The notes: generated from the letters alone by a model not told the origin. A DNA stretch of 7,978 nucleotides from an uncultured Clostridia bacterium (GCA_937893735.1 CALBGD010000096.1:1-7978); one strand, 5' to 3'; counted from the stretch's first letter, positions 1 to 7,388 are shown. Numbers and translations: made by a program.

Positions 1-2
1 TA

Positions 3-2600
3 TCTGATGAGTTCGCCGCACTGGGGCTTGACGTGAACCTTAACGAGATGTACATAGGAACGTTCCATGCGGTGTGCCTTCGCTTGCTGAAAGAGAACAC
101 GGAGCTTTGTCCCGACGGGATCCCGGGCATTGTGGACGCGTTCGAGGCAACCTATACGGTCTACCGTAACATCGACTTTTTCCGGAATTTCAGCGGCTTT
201 GCGAGAAATTTTCCTGCTTCCATTGGAGTATGGAAGCAGTCCGAAGAAATATGCAGATACGTCAGCCGGCTTCGTGAGGAGCTGGCTGATATCCATGCTA
301 TGGAGGTTTCACCGGACGAGGATATCCGTCTGCTTGCAAAGCTGATGAAGCGGTATGATGAGCTTTTCAAGAAGCGCAGCGTAATGGACTTCTCCATGAT
401 CCAGACCCTGACGTATAATGCACTGAAAGCAGATTCTGCTGTGCTGGAGCGTATTCAGAACAGCCTGCGGTACATCATGGTTGACGAGTATCAGGACACC
501 AACTGCATACAGGAGAAACTGATGTTCCTGCTTGCGGAGAAGCACGGAAACATCTGCGTTGTCGGCGATGACGACCAGGGAATGTACCGTTTCCGCGGCG
601 CAACTATCCGCAATATTCTGGAGTTCCCGAACAGGTTTCCTGAGGGTAAATGTGAGAAGATATACCTTGATACGAATTTTCGCTCACAGCCGGATATAAT
701 CCGCTTTTACGGCGATTTCATGGAGAACGCTCCGTTTGAATGGAACTGCTTTCGCTTTGAAAAGCACTTGTCCGCAGGGCGTTCTGATAAACGTGATCAC
801 CATGCGGTATTCCGCAGTAACAGCAGCTCAGAAACTCTCTCCATGCTGAAACGCATGAAAGCAGACGGAACGATAACCGACTATAATCAAGTGGCATTTC
901 TGTTCCGTTCGGTCAAAAGCAGCGAGGCGCTGGAGCTCATGTCGCTGTTTGAATGCGAGGGAATATCTGTGTATTCTCCTCGTTCAGAGCTGTTTTTCAT
1001 GCGCAACGAGGTAAAGCAGATCATGGGTCTGCTTATAATGTGCTTTGCGGACTATTTCGCCGATTTACGGAAGAATACATTCATTCATGCTATACCAGAG
1101 AATCTCAGAAGCTACTACAAAGCCTGCGTCGGAGCGGCTTCGCTGCTTGTTAAGGCTGATAAAGACCTGCACGATTATATTTCGTGGGAAAGCGTACAGA
1201 TAAAGAATTCCGCAGAGAGAACCTTGCTTGATGTGTTTTACAAGATTATATCCTTTGCGCCGTTTCACGTACTTCTGTCAACAAGCCTTAACGATATTGC
1301 GGTAAACGTCCGCGCCTCCCGGAATATCGCGGAGATATCCCGCATTATTTCGCGGTTCGGTCGGCTTCATGATATGCATACGATAACAGAAGCATTGCCG
1401 GAGCAGTTTTTCAACGTATATCTGAATTTTTTGTTTATTGACGGCATAGGTGAATATGAGGATAACGCCGAATATGCGCCGCATGGCTGCGTTTCGTTCA
1501 TGACTATTCATCAGTCAAAGGGACTGGAGTTCCCGGTCGTGATAGCCGGTTCGCTGGGTAATACTCCGAAACTGCAGGCTGATCCGCTCATGCTTTCCGC
1601 AGAGCTGAATTGCTTCGGCAGAGGTCAGTTTGAACCTCATGATATGATCGGCAGGTTTGACTTCCGGAGGTTATATTATACGGCATTTTCAAGGGCACAG
1701 GATATTCTTGTGCTCTGCTCTCATGGCGATTGCCCGTGCTTTGAAAAACAGCTGAACGCCGTGCCGGATGTTTCGGAAATTCCGCATGATACAGTTGTTT
1801 CCGCTACAAAAAAAGCGCATTATAAGCGGGTGTATTCATTCACTTCTCATATCTCGATTTACGATAGTTGTCCTCTGCAATATAAGTACTATAAGGAGCT
1901 TGGTATGGCGCAGCATAAAATGCTGCATACCTCGATAGGCTCAATAGTCCACGAAACGCTGGAAAGCATGAATAAATATATCATCAGCGGCGGCAGGAAT
2001 GTTACGGAAGATATGCTCCGCGAATGGTTCAGTATCTGCTGCAGCGGGATCGAAGCTTCTACCGGATATTCCCTTGACGGGGAGCAGAAAAATAATGCTC
2101 TGCGACATGTCCTGTGCTATTTCCGAAACCGTGGTGATGATATCCTGCGTGTATGGAAAAGCGAAGAGGAGATAAACCTTATCCTTTCTGACTTTATTCT
2201 ACAGGGGATAATAGATCTTATCGAATACGACCCTGGTACAGATACCCTTGAAATAATCGACTACAAAACCGGAGCAAAGCCTGACGTGGAGCGCTATCCG
2301 AACAGTATCGACCATTACAGGCGGCAGCTTGAGATATACGCATTTCTTGCGGAAAAGCGCTTTGGGAAACGTGTTTCCGGAATGAAATTGTACTATACCA
2401 GCGTTTTTGAAGGCGACCCGTGGGTAAGATTCGAGTATAACAAAAATAACATAGACGCCGCAATTTCAGAGCTATCCAGAACAATACGGAATATTGAAAA
2501 CCGGGACTTCACAGACGACTGCCGAAACACATATAGCTGTCATTATTGCGACATGAAATACTTCTGCCGGAAGCAGAATTTACTGGAGGAGATCAGATGA
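3..2600 (+). CDS. UvrD-like SF1A helicase fused to an AddB-type iron-sulfur PD-(D/E)XK nuclease (5' end missing)
   Basis: Predicted ATP-driven DNA helicase with a C-terminal DNA nuclease, acting in the cytoplasm on DNA ends or duplexes. The frame is open to the window edge with no start of its own, so the 865 visible codons lack Walker A and motif Ia, roughly 70 residues by comparison with UvrD/PcrA. Visible helicase motifs: GTFH (57-68), DEYQDT Walker B (483-500), GDDDQGMYRFRGA motif III (564-602), TNFRS motif IV (672-686), MTIHQSKGLEF motif V (1500-1532) and RRLYYTAFSRA motif VI (1665-1697). Nuclease: His in GSIVHE (1950-1952), Asp in GIID (2214-2216), DYKTG (2259-2273), QLEIY (2325-2339). 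Four cysteines at 1869, 2538, 2547 and 2565, the last three spaced C-x2-C-x5-C, match the 4Fe-4S site known from AddB. Every catalytic position I can check is intact. The stop overlaps the next start (ATGA). AdnA/AdnB-like proteins share this two-domain plan, but I cannot assign a family name. Confidence 0.93.
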   Translation, partial: SDEFAALGLDVNLNEMYIGTFHAVCLRLLKENTELCPDGIPGIVDAFEATYTVYRNIDFFRNFSGFARNFPASIGVWKQSEEICRYVSRLREELADIHAMEVSPDEDIRLLAKLMKRYDELFKKRSVMDFSMIQTLTYNALKADSAVLERIQNSLRYIMVDEYQDTNCIQEKLMFLLAEKHGNICVVGDDDQGMYRFRGATIRNILEFPNRFPEGKCEKIYLDTNFRSQPDIIRFYGDFMENAPFEWNCFRFEKHLSAGRSDKRDHHAVFRSNSSSETLSMLKRMKADGTITDYNQVAFLFRSVKSSEALELMSLFECEGISVYSPRSELFFMRNEVKQIMGLLIMCFADYFADLRKNTFIHAIPENLRSYYKACVGAASLLVKADKDLHDYISWESVQIKNSAERTLLDVFYKIISFAPFHVLLSTSLNDIAVNVRASRNIAEISRIISRFGRLHDMHTITEALPEQFFNVYLNFLFIDGIGEYEDNAEYAPHGCVSFMTIHQSKGLEFPVVIAGSLGNTPKLQADPLMLSAELNCFGRGQFEPHDMIGRFDFRRLYYTAFSRAQDILVLCSHGDCPCFEKQLNAVPDVSEIPHDTVVSATKKAHYKRVYSFTSHISIYDSCPLQYKYYKELGMAQHKMLHTSIGSIVHETLESMNKYIISGGRNVTEDMLREWFSICCSGIEASTGYSLDGEQKNNALRHVLCYFRNRGDDILRVWKSEEEINLILSDFILQGIIDLIEYDPGTDTLEIIDYKTGAKPDVERYPNSIDHYRRQLEIYAFLAEKRFGKRVSGMKLYYTSVFEGDPWVRFEYNKNNIDAAISELSRTIRNIENRDFTDDCRNTYSCHYCDMKYFCRKQNLLEEIR

Positions 2601-3919
2601 AATATTGTCTGAATTGCGGAAAAGAATGCTGCGATATACTTTGCGAAAGCTGTCAGAATACTGCTGATATTGAAAGGCTGTGTCTTGAAATAAGCGGATA
2701 TGATGTTTCATCGGGCGAAAATGAGTTGTGGAACAGATTGGCTTCTGAGCTTCAGAATCCGAGCAATTTCAGATATGCTGCCTTTGCGCTTGCAGGATTT
2801 CTTGCTTCGCCAAGACGTGAATACATACAGCTTCGCAGCCTGATGAGCGGTTATTTTCTCGGAACGAGAAGCTTTACCTGGTTTCAAGATATTGCACCCG
2901 GTATGCTGGAAAGCGATTCGCTCAGCGCCGGAGAAAAGGAGAATGTTCGCGGCGTATTGCTCGGTTCGTACTATTCTACGCATGAGTATGAGAAAGCTGA
3001 AGCTGTCGCAAACGATATCGGTGAGCCGACAACGGAAATTGCTGCGATCCATCTAGGCGAATATCTGATAAGGACGCGCAGATATAACCGAGCTGAAAAT
3101 GTGCTCCGAGTTGCTGTTTCCCAAGCTTCTGACAAAGCGAAAGTGGAAATGCAAAAACTCCTTGACAATATCGCATACCGCAGAACTGGAAAAGAATATT
3201 TTCCTGCAAGCCGCGAAAATAAGGAAACCTATATAAAATTCATGAACTCGCTTGGCGTTCCGCTGGAAATGCATGCGTACAAGAAAGACAGCGTTCCAGA
3301 AAAAATGTCGCAGGCAGATTACCCGGAATTCATTATAGAAAGGAATGCCGGTTTCCGGAGTTTTGTAGCGTATGACCTGGAAACTACCGGATTAAGCTCT
3401 GCTAAGGACGTGATAATTGAAATAGGTGCCGTCCGGGTCGTTGACGGCGAGATAACCGAACAATTTCAGACATTCGTTAAGCCGTATAAGAAAGCTGTTT
3501 CAGATAAAGTAACCGAGCTTACCGGTATCTCAAAAGATATGGTGGAGTCTGCACCGACAATGTGGGACGCATTCAATTCGTTTGCAGATTTCATCAGAAA
3601 TGATATCGTGATAGGCTACAATAATACTGCGTTTGATAATAAGTTTCTGGCGCGTGCCGGAAGATACGCAGGTCGTCCACTGACAAACCGATTTTTCGAT
3701 GTCAAGACCTGGGCAAAGGAACACGGCAGTCAGCTGGAATGCGAGGGTCTGAGCCTTGGCGAGCTTTCGCAGTACTTAAATATCACAAATCCGAGGGCTC
3801 ACCGGGCTCTTGCAGACGCTGAAACCACTGCTCGCGTATACCTTGCGCTGCTTGAGCGTTTCGGCACGGAAAATACATCAACAAGCCTTGATGAACAGCT
3901 TGACGAGGAGTGGGTCTGA
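2597..3919 (+). CDS. Zinc-ribbon / TPR-like / DEDDh 3'-5' exonuclease (DnaQ-like)
   Basis: Predicted 440-residue cytoplasmic exonuclease that trims 3' ends of DNA or RNA using two metal ions. The ATG at 2597 is chosen because GGAGGAG (2585-2591) sits just ahead and the start overlaps the helicase stop; an in-frame start at 2546 lies inside the helicase and lacks such a site. Residues 1-20 hold C4-x2-C7 and C16-x2-C19, a likely zinc ribbon (C11 and C12 lie between). Residues about 40-215 are helical and TPR-like, with paired-helix runs near 125-200. The nuclease spans about 255-430: D260-L-E262 in DLETTG (ExoI), D347 in the FDNKFL segment (ExoII), H402 and D407 as H-x4-D (ExoIII), so all DEDDh residues are present. 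The domain resembles the polymerase III epsilon family, but the zinc-ribbon and TPR additions argue against a replicative proofreader. It is probably co-translated with the helicase before it and the WYL gene after it. Confidence 0.91.
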   Translation: MKYCLNCGKECCDILCESCQNTADIERLCLEISGYDVSSGENELWNRLASELQNPSNFRYAAFALAGFLASPRREYIQLRSLMSGYFLGTRSFTWFQDIAPGMLESDSLSAGEKENVRGVLLGSYYSTHEYEKAEAVANDIGEPTTEIAAIHLGEYLIRTRRYNRAENVLRVAVSQASDKAKVEMQKLLDNIAYRRTGKEYFPASRENKETYIKFMNSLGVPLEMHAYKKDSVPEKMSQADYPEFIIERNAGFRSFVAYDLETTGLSSAKDVIIEIGAVRVVDGEITEQFQTFVKPYKKAVSDKVTELTGISKDMVESAPTMWDAFNSFADFIRNDIVIGYNNTAFDNKFLARAGRYAGRPLTNRFFDVKTWAKEHGSQLECEGLSLGELSQYLNITNPRAHRALADAETTARVYLALLERFGTENTSTSLDEQLDEEWV

Positions 3920-4848
3920 TGGATAAAAAAACGGAGCGTATCATTGATATACACAACCGCCTGCGAGATGGACGGGTCATAGTAAAGTCAGAAGAAGCAG
4001 CTCGTCATAATGTGAACGATCGCACCATACAGCGCGACCTTGACGATCTGCGTGCGTATTATACCGATAAGGCAGAGCTGGGAAAAGAGGTAATATACGA
4101 CCGCACTAAGAAAGGCTATGTGCTTGTAGAAAAAAGCCGCACTTCGCTTACAAACAGCGAGGTGCTGTCAGTGTGTAAAATATTGCTGGAGAGCCGTTCG
4201 ATGGTCAAAGAGGAAATGTTCCCGATAATTGACAAGCTGCTTCACAACTGCGTTCCCTATGAGGACGGGAAAAAGGTCGCTGCGCTTATCGCGAACGAGA
4301 AGTTTCATTACCTTGAGCCGCATCACGGAAAGAAGTTCGTTGATACGCTCTGGGATATCGGAAGCGCAGTTTACGAGCACAGGCTCATGCGTATCCGCTA
4401 CCAGAAGCTGAAAGAACCTGATAAGGTCATGCGGCTTATCCAGCCGGTGGGACTTATGTTCTCGGAGTATTATTTCTATCTTACTGCATATATCTGTGCA
4501 AGCGACGAAACTCCGGACGTGCCCAAACGTCCGTTCCCGACGATCTACCGTATCGACAGGATCGCGGAATACAAGACGCTGGACGAGCATTTCAGAATCC
4601 CGTATGCTGAGCGGTTCGAGGAGGGCGAATTCAGAAAACGCATTCAGTTCATGTTCGGCGGCGAGCTCAGGAGAATAAAGTTCCTGTACAAGGGACTGAG
4701 TATTGAAGCCGTGCTGGACAGGCTTCCTACAGCGGAGGTGATAAAGCATGATGAAAACGGCTGGCTCATTACTGCTGAGGTCTACGGTGACGGCGTGGAT
4801 ATGTGGCTCAGAAGCCAGGGCAATATTCTTGAAGTTATCGAAGAATAA
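3919..4848 (+). CDS. WYL-domain transcriptional regulator with N-terminal winged helix-turn-helix
   Basis: Predicted 309-residue DNA-binding regulator. Residues about 5-70 form a winged helix-turn-helix: the segment NDRTIQRDLDDLRAYY (33-48) is the typical recognition helix of this group, followed by a wing ending GYVLVE. The WYL domain covers about 150-222, with YYFYLTAY (184-191) in the place of the name-giving motif and YRIDRI (210-215) after it. A WCX-like C-terminal extension follows (about 237-306, with DMWLRSQG). In known relatives the WYL domain senses nucleic acid or nucleotide ligands and often controls DNA-damage or phage-defence genes. ATG 3919 shares its A with the exonuclease stop (TGATG), and GAGGAG (3905-3910) is well placed; a GTG at 3910 is in frame but overlaps that site. 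Being the last gene of the nuclease cassette and next to a palindrome-rich gap, it may control both sides. Which promoter it binds is inference. Confidence 0.93.
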   Translation: MDKKTERIIDIHNRLRDGRVIVKSEEAARHNVNDRTIQRDLDDLRAYYTDKAELGKEVIYDRTKKGYVLVEKSRTSLTNSEVLSVCKILLESRSMVKEEMFPIIDKLLHNCVPYEDGKKVAALIANEKFHYLEPHHGKKFVDTLWDIGSAVYEHRLMRIRYQKLKEPDKVMRLIQPVGLMFSEYYFYLTAYICASDETPDVPKRPFPTIYRIDRIAEYKTLDEHFRIPYAERFEEGEFRKRIQFMFGGELRRIKFLYKGLSIEAVLDRLPTAEVIKHDENGWLITAEVYGDGVDMWLRSQGNILEVIEE

Positions 4849-4859
4849 GTCATTAGAGT

Positions 4860-4872
4860 GACAGATTCTGTC
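4860..4872. promoter_or_regulatory. Candidate operator: 6+1+6 inverted repeat
   Basis: GACAGA and TCTGTC flank a single T, a perfect dyad 12 bases after the WYL gene stop and 12 bases before a TATAAT. Its place coincides with where a -35 box would fall, as expected of a repressor site. It could fold as a 5-bp stem with a 3-base loop but has no T-run after it, so a terminator is unlikely. Binding by the adjacent WYL regulator is inference. Confidence 0.45.
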
Positions 4873-4884
4873 TATGCTGATGGA

Positions 4885-4904
4885 TATAATATAATTATTA
4901 TAAT
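4885..4904 (+). promoter_or_regulatory. Candidate promoter -10 region for the 4923 gene cluster
   Basis: Three TATAAT hexamers occur at 4885, 4890 and 4899, close ahead of the Shine-Dalgarno at 4914-4918. None has a good TTGACA at 16-18 bases. GTGACA (4858-4863) is 21 bases from the first hexamer, which is too far for a standard spacer. The AT-rich block could therefore be a weak or activator-dependent promoter, or chance in AT-rich intergenic DNA. Confidence 0.4.
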
Positions 4905-4907
4905 AAT
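4894..4907. promoter_or_regulatory. Perfect 14-bp AT-only palindrome
   Basis: ATTATTATAATAAT reads the same on both strands and contains the third TATAAT. It ends six bases before the GGAGG of the next gene, so a protein bound here would cover the transcription start region. With only A and T in it, low complexity could produce it by chance, so its role is open. Confidence 0.3.
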
Positions 4908-4922
4908 ACTTTTGGAGGAAAA

Positions 4923-6482
4923 ATGAGAATTACATTCAATGGTAACAAGACTTTTTTCGCAAAGCACTATTCAATTTTGCTCCCTGACGGTTTTACCGTC
5001 ATAGAGAATGGAGCGGGAATAACGGAGGAACGTAGCTTTGTCGCTTTCAAAAGCAAGCCTGGCGTTGCCTCTGCTGATATTTCCATGGGCGACTTTAGTC
5101 AGGTGCTGATTGCGTTCATGGCGTCAGGAGACCATGTCAAGGGAGATGGCAAGTCTGTTCCTAGCAACAATGTGGTTCCGGGAATGCAAGCTATAGCAGC
5201 GTTACTGTCAGGCACAACTGGAGATGAAACGGAAGTACATTCATATGAACATGGCTCAATAAAGGGCGCATATATTCACCAGAAATCAAGCGTGGATTGT
5301 TCAAACTTTCAGATTCAGGTCGGACCTTTCGGTCATATATATCAGTTCAGAGTTATTATAAATGAAAGGATGTCCGATAGTGAGATGCTCGGCATTGTTA
5401 ATTCGTGGCTTGACACCATGAAGAGTGCATCGAAAGGCGGTTCTGATCACAGCTCCGTCAGCTCTGTCAAAAGCTCAGGCAGCACCCGCGGGAAAGCAAA
5501 GAACGCAAAGGCTGCGCCTAAAGGAATCAAAAGCCTGATTTCAAAGATAAAAGATGAAGAAAGCTCGATCGGAGAGGGCTGGCGTTCAGCGTATCTTGAG
5601 GGAAAACGCAGCATTGACAAGCACTATCGCCGTAACGAATGGCCACCGAAATCCGACTATATATACATGCATGATATCCAAAGGGAATATGGAAAAAAGT
5701 TCAGCAGTTTGATAGAAAAATTTGACAGCGAAGTCGACAGAATTATGACAGGAAACGCCAAATTTGATGATGTAAAAGCTGTTGTTGATATGTTCAATGA
5801 CCTTTTTTGGGATCTCGATGATAGATTAACGCTTGCACGAAAATACTATAACTACGGTGACAATGATACTACCGAAGATTGTAAGTATTATATACCGTCA
5901 ACCGTCAATTACATAAAGAGTAAGTGGAAAAACAGATACGACGCTTTCCCGGAAGCGCAGCTTATAAAGCTGGAAGAACAAATAGACCATGCGGAAACTA
6001 TGGTAAACCGTGCACAGAATAAGCTTTCAGAGTGCAAGGAAAAATACCTGACCCTTGGCGAACTTGAAAAGAAACTTGCCGAATTAAGAACCGAACACAC
6101 CGCAAAGCATGATTCTGCAAAGGCAGTAAAGGATAAGGCAGAACAGGCATACAAAGACGGAGTTGAGCGCAAGAATCAGGCAGAACGCGAGCTTGAAGCA
6201 CTCGGGGTGTTTGCGTTCGGTAAGAAGAAGCAGGCTAAGGTAAAAATTGCCGAATTGGAAGCTGAAATCAAGGATCTGCTTGACGCAAGAAATGATGCGA
6301 ATGAAAAATACGACATCGTAAAGACTCGCATGTCTGCTGACGTTGGAGCTGCCGAAGCAGAAACCGATAAGATACGCAGCGATTTCAGCGATGCACAGAT
6401 AGCTGTTGCAGAAGCTGAGGAGAAACTTGAATCCCTCAAAAAACAATACGAAGAATGCAAGGCTTCGCTGAATCACTCATAA
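4923..6482 (+). CDS. Uncharacterised protein: compact N-terminal domain plus long two-armed coiled coil
   Basis: 519 residues, family not recognised. ATG 4923 follows GGAGG (4914-4918) at good spacing. Residues 1-168 look like a folded alpha/beta domain starting with hydrophobic strands (HYSILLPDGFTVIE, 15-28) and ending in a helix (SEMLGIVNSWLDTMK); the pattern faintly recalls DcrB/PsbP-like folds, which I cannot confirm. Residues 169-200 are a Ser/Gly/Lys/Ala-rich flexible linker. Residues 201-345 are charged, helical and rich in aromatic residues (Trp/Tyr). Residues about 348-515 are a coiled coil rich in Glu, Lys and Ala, broken by LGVFAFGKKKQAK (427-439), which would make a turn between two arms of about 80 residues each. 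No signal peptide or membrane segment, so it is cytoplasmic. A scaffold or structural-maintenance-like role fits the shape, but there is no ATPase motif. It heads the right-hand gene cluster behind the candidate promoter. Confidence 0.9.
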   Translation: MRITFNGNKTFFAKHYSILLPDGFTVIENGAGITEERSFVAFKSKPGVASADISMGDFSQVLIAFMASGDHVKGDGKSVPSNNVVPGMQAIAALLSGTTGDETEVHSYEHGSIKGAYIHQKSSVDCSNFQIQVGPFGHIYQFRVIINERMSDSEMLGIVNSWLDTMKSASKGGSDHSSVSSVKSSGSTRGKAKNAKAAPKGIKSLISKIKDEESSIGEGWRSAYLEGKRSIDKHYRRNEWPPKSDYIYMHDIQREYGKKFSSLIEKFDSEVDRIMTGNAKFDDVKAVVDMFNDLFWDLDDRLTLARKYYNYGDNDTTEDCKYYIPSTVNYIKSKWKNRYDAFPEAQLIKLEEQIDHAETMVNRAQNKLSECKEKYLTLGELEKKLAELRTEHTAKHDSAKAVKDKAEQAYKDGVERKNQAERELEALGVFAFGKKKQAKVKIAELEAEIKDLLDARNDANEKYDIVKTRMSADVGAAEAETDKIRSDFSDAQIAVAEAEEKLESLKKQYEECKASLNHS

Positions 6483-6507
6483 AATCCAACGAAAAAGGAG
6501 GAAAGCC

Positions 6508-7191
6508 ATGTACGCAAGAAGCTATATGTTCGCTAACATTGAATCGTTTTACAAGAACGCCTCAGAGGAAGAAATCACAGGCAGGATCCTCGAATGCATC
6601 GGCGAGATAGCAAATTCAGATTTTGAGAATGAAACGCAGATCGGATTGTTGTTTGTCGGAGCGGGTTTCGGGCTTGGGTTTCCGTCAGTGCTGAGCGATG
6701 AACAGAAAAGTATACTGGACAGAACGATCGGCGTTGTGCTCAATGCAGATAACGAAACAATATATTCCATGACAATGAATGCTGACAGAGAAAGCACTAC
6801 ACAACTTCTGGATAATATAGCGCAGCTTGAATCTCCGATATCACTGACGATACTGAAGTATTTACTCGGTTTTGCTTATGCTAACGGCGGACTCAGCGAT
6901 GAAGACGCAGAGTATCTCGATGGAAAATTTGGTATGTCTATGCTTACGGATTTTATTGCAAGCGGACAGGAGGAAGTCCCTGCGCCAACTGTCAGACTAA
7001 GCGATCTTGAGGGCGAGGTGGCAAAATACTTTGACGATAACGACCCGTGGCTCGATCTTGACGGCGTCTGCGAACAGTTTCCAGACGTTGACCGCAGCGA
7101 AATAGAGAAAGTACTTGAATCCCTCTGCGAAAAGGAAATACTCTATAAAGCAGAAACCGCTATCGGTGATATGTATGCAAGGCTGACCTGA
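6508..7191 (+). CDS. Uncharacterised acidic helical protein, possible TerB-like core and winged-helix C-terminus
   Basis: 227 residues, family not recognised. AGGAGG (6496-6501) six bases ahead supports ATG 6508, which lies 25 bases after the previous stop; the two genes are probably co-transcribed. The protein is strongly acidic. Residues about 19-150 are mostly helices; the run KYLLGFAYANGGLSDEDAEYL (about 117-137) resembles the 'alanine-rich helix, Gly-Gly/Asp-Gly, then acidic helix' pattern of TerB-like domains, a weak match. A short hydrophobic glycine-rich run (45-58) is too short for a membrane span. After a Pro/Val-rich break (156-162), residues about 165-227 have the helix-helix-helix-strand layout of a small winged-helix domain, with few basic residues, so protein contact may be likelier than DNA binding. 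Cytoplasmic. Its stop overlaps the start of the small gene that follows. Confidence 0.88.
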   Translation: MYARSYMFANIESFYKNASEEEITGRILECIGEIANSDFENETQIGLLFVGAGFGLGFPSVLSDEQKSILDRTIGVVLNADNETIYSMTMNADRESTTQLLDNIAQLESPISLTILKYLLGFAYANGGLSDEDAEYLDGKFGMSMLTDFIASGQEEVPAPTVRLSDLEGEVAKYFDDNDPWLDLDGVCEQFPDVDRSEIEKVLESLCEKEILYKAETAIGDMYARLT

Positions 7192-7364
7192 TGACTATTG
7201 ATGTTGAAAGACTGCGCCGTGACCTTATCGACTATTTCGGCACGGCGATGAGTATGTTTCCGGTAGCGATGATGGAGCTTTCTCAAGTGCAGAACGCTTC
7301 GCCGGAAAAGCTGATCGAAATAGCAAGAAAAAATGGCTTTGACCTGCGGGATTATGCAGGTTGA
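7191..7364 (+). CDS. 57-residue small protein, function unknown
   Basis: A short gene whose ATG shares its A with the previous stop (TGATG), the same arrangement seen between the exonuclease and WYL genes, so its translation is probably coupled to the gene before. Only a weak AAGG (7179-7182) precedes it. The protein begins MTIDVERLRRDLIDYFGTAM and ends with ASPEKLIEIARKNGFDLRDY. It should be two or three amphipathic helices, with a methionine-rich centre (five Met between residues 20 and 29, counting conservatively four). The C-terminal 'ASPEKL..IA..NGFDL' pattern resembles the helical half of Nif11-type leader domains, but there is no Gly-Gly cleavage site or core peptide, so this is only a resemblance. 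Sequence make-up agrees with its neighbours and does not look like random frame. A small partner or regulator of the acidic protein is possible. Confidence 0.75.
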   Translation: MTIDVERLRRDLIDYFGTAMSMFPVAMMELSQVQNASPEKLIEIARKNGFDLRDYAG

Positions 7365-7388
7365 CATAAACAACACCGGAGATATCCG
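7361..7388 (+). promoter_or_regulatory. Possible promoter for the leucine-rich repeat gene
   Basis: A perfect TTGACA (7361-7366) overlaps the stop of the small gene. At a 16-base spacing lies TATCCG (7383-7388), which matches only three of six -10 positions; a better AATAAT (7391-7396) is 24 bases away, too far. Support is therefore from the -35 alone and from the fact that a gene of a different kind starts at 7412. Confidence 0.25.

Noticed and set aside
1869..2567. Reading the nuclease part as a Cas4 protein of a CRISPR system
   Set aside because: The fold and Fe-S cysteines are shared with Cas4, but it is fused to a UvrD-type helicase and no cas gene or repeat array is present in the window.
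2546..2596. Earlier in-frame start for the exonuclease gene
   Set aside because: It would add 17 residues read from the helicase's cysteine motif region; the ATG at 2597 has GGAGGAG and the ATGA overlap.
4168..4749. 193-codon open frame on the - strand inside the WYL gene
   Set aside because: It lies wholly within a convincing WYL-domain gene, has no matching domain that I recognise, and is best explained as a by-product of codon use in the + strand gene.
6084..6476. 130-codon open frame on the - strand opposite the coiled coil
   Set aside because: Hydrophobic Leu/Phe/Ser-rich translation is what the complement of Glu/Lys/Ala-rich coiled-coil codons gives; no ribosome binding site was considered convincing.
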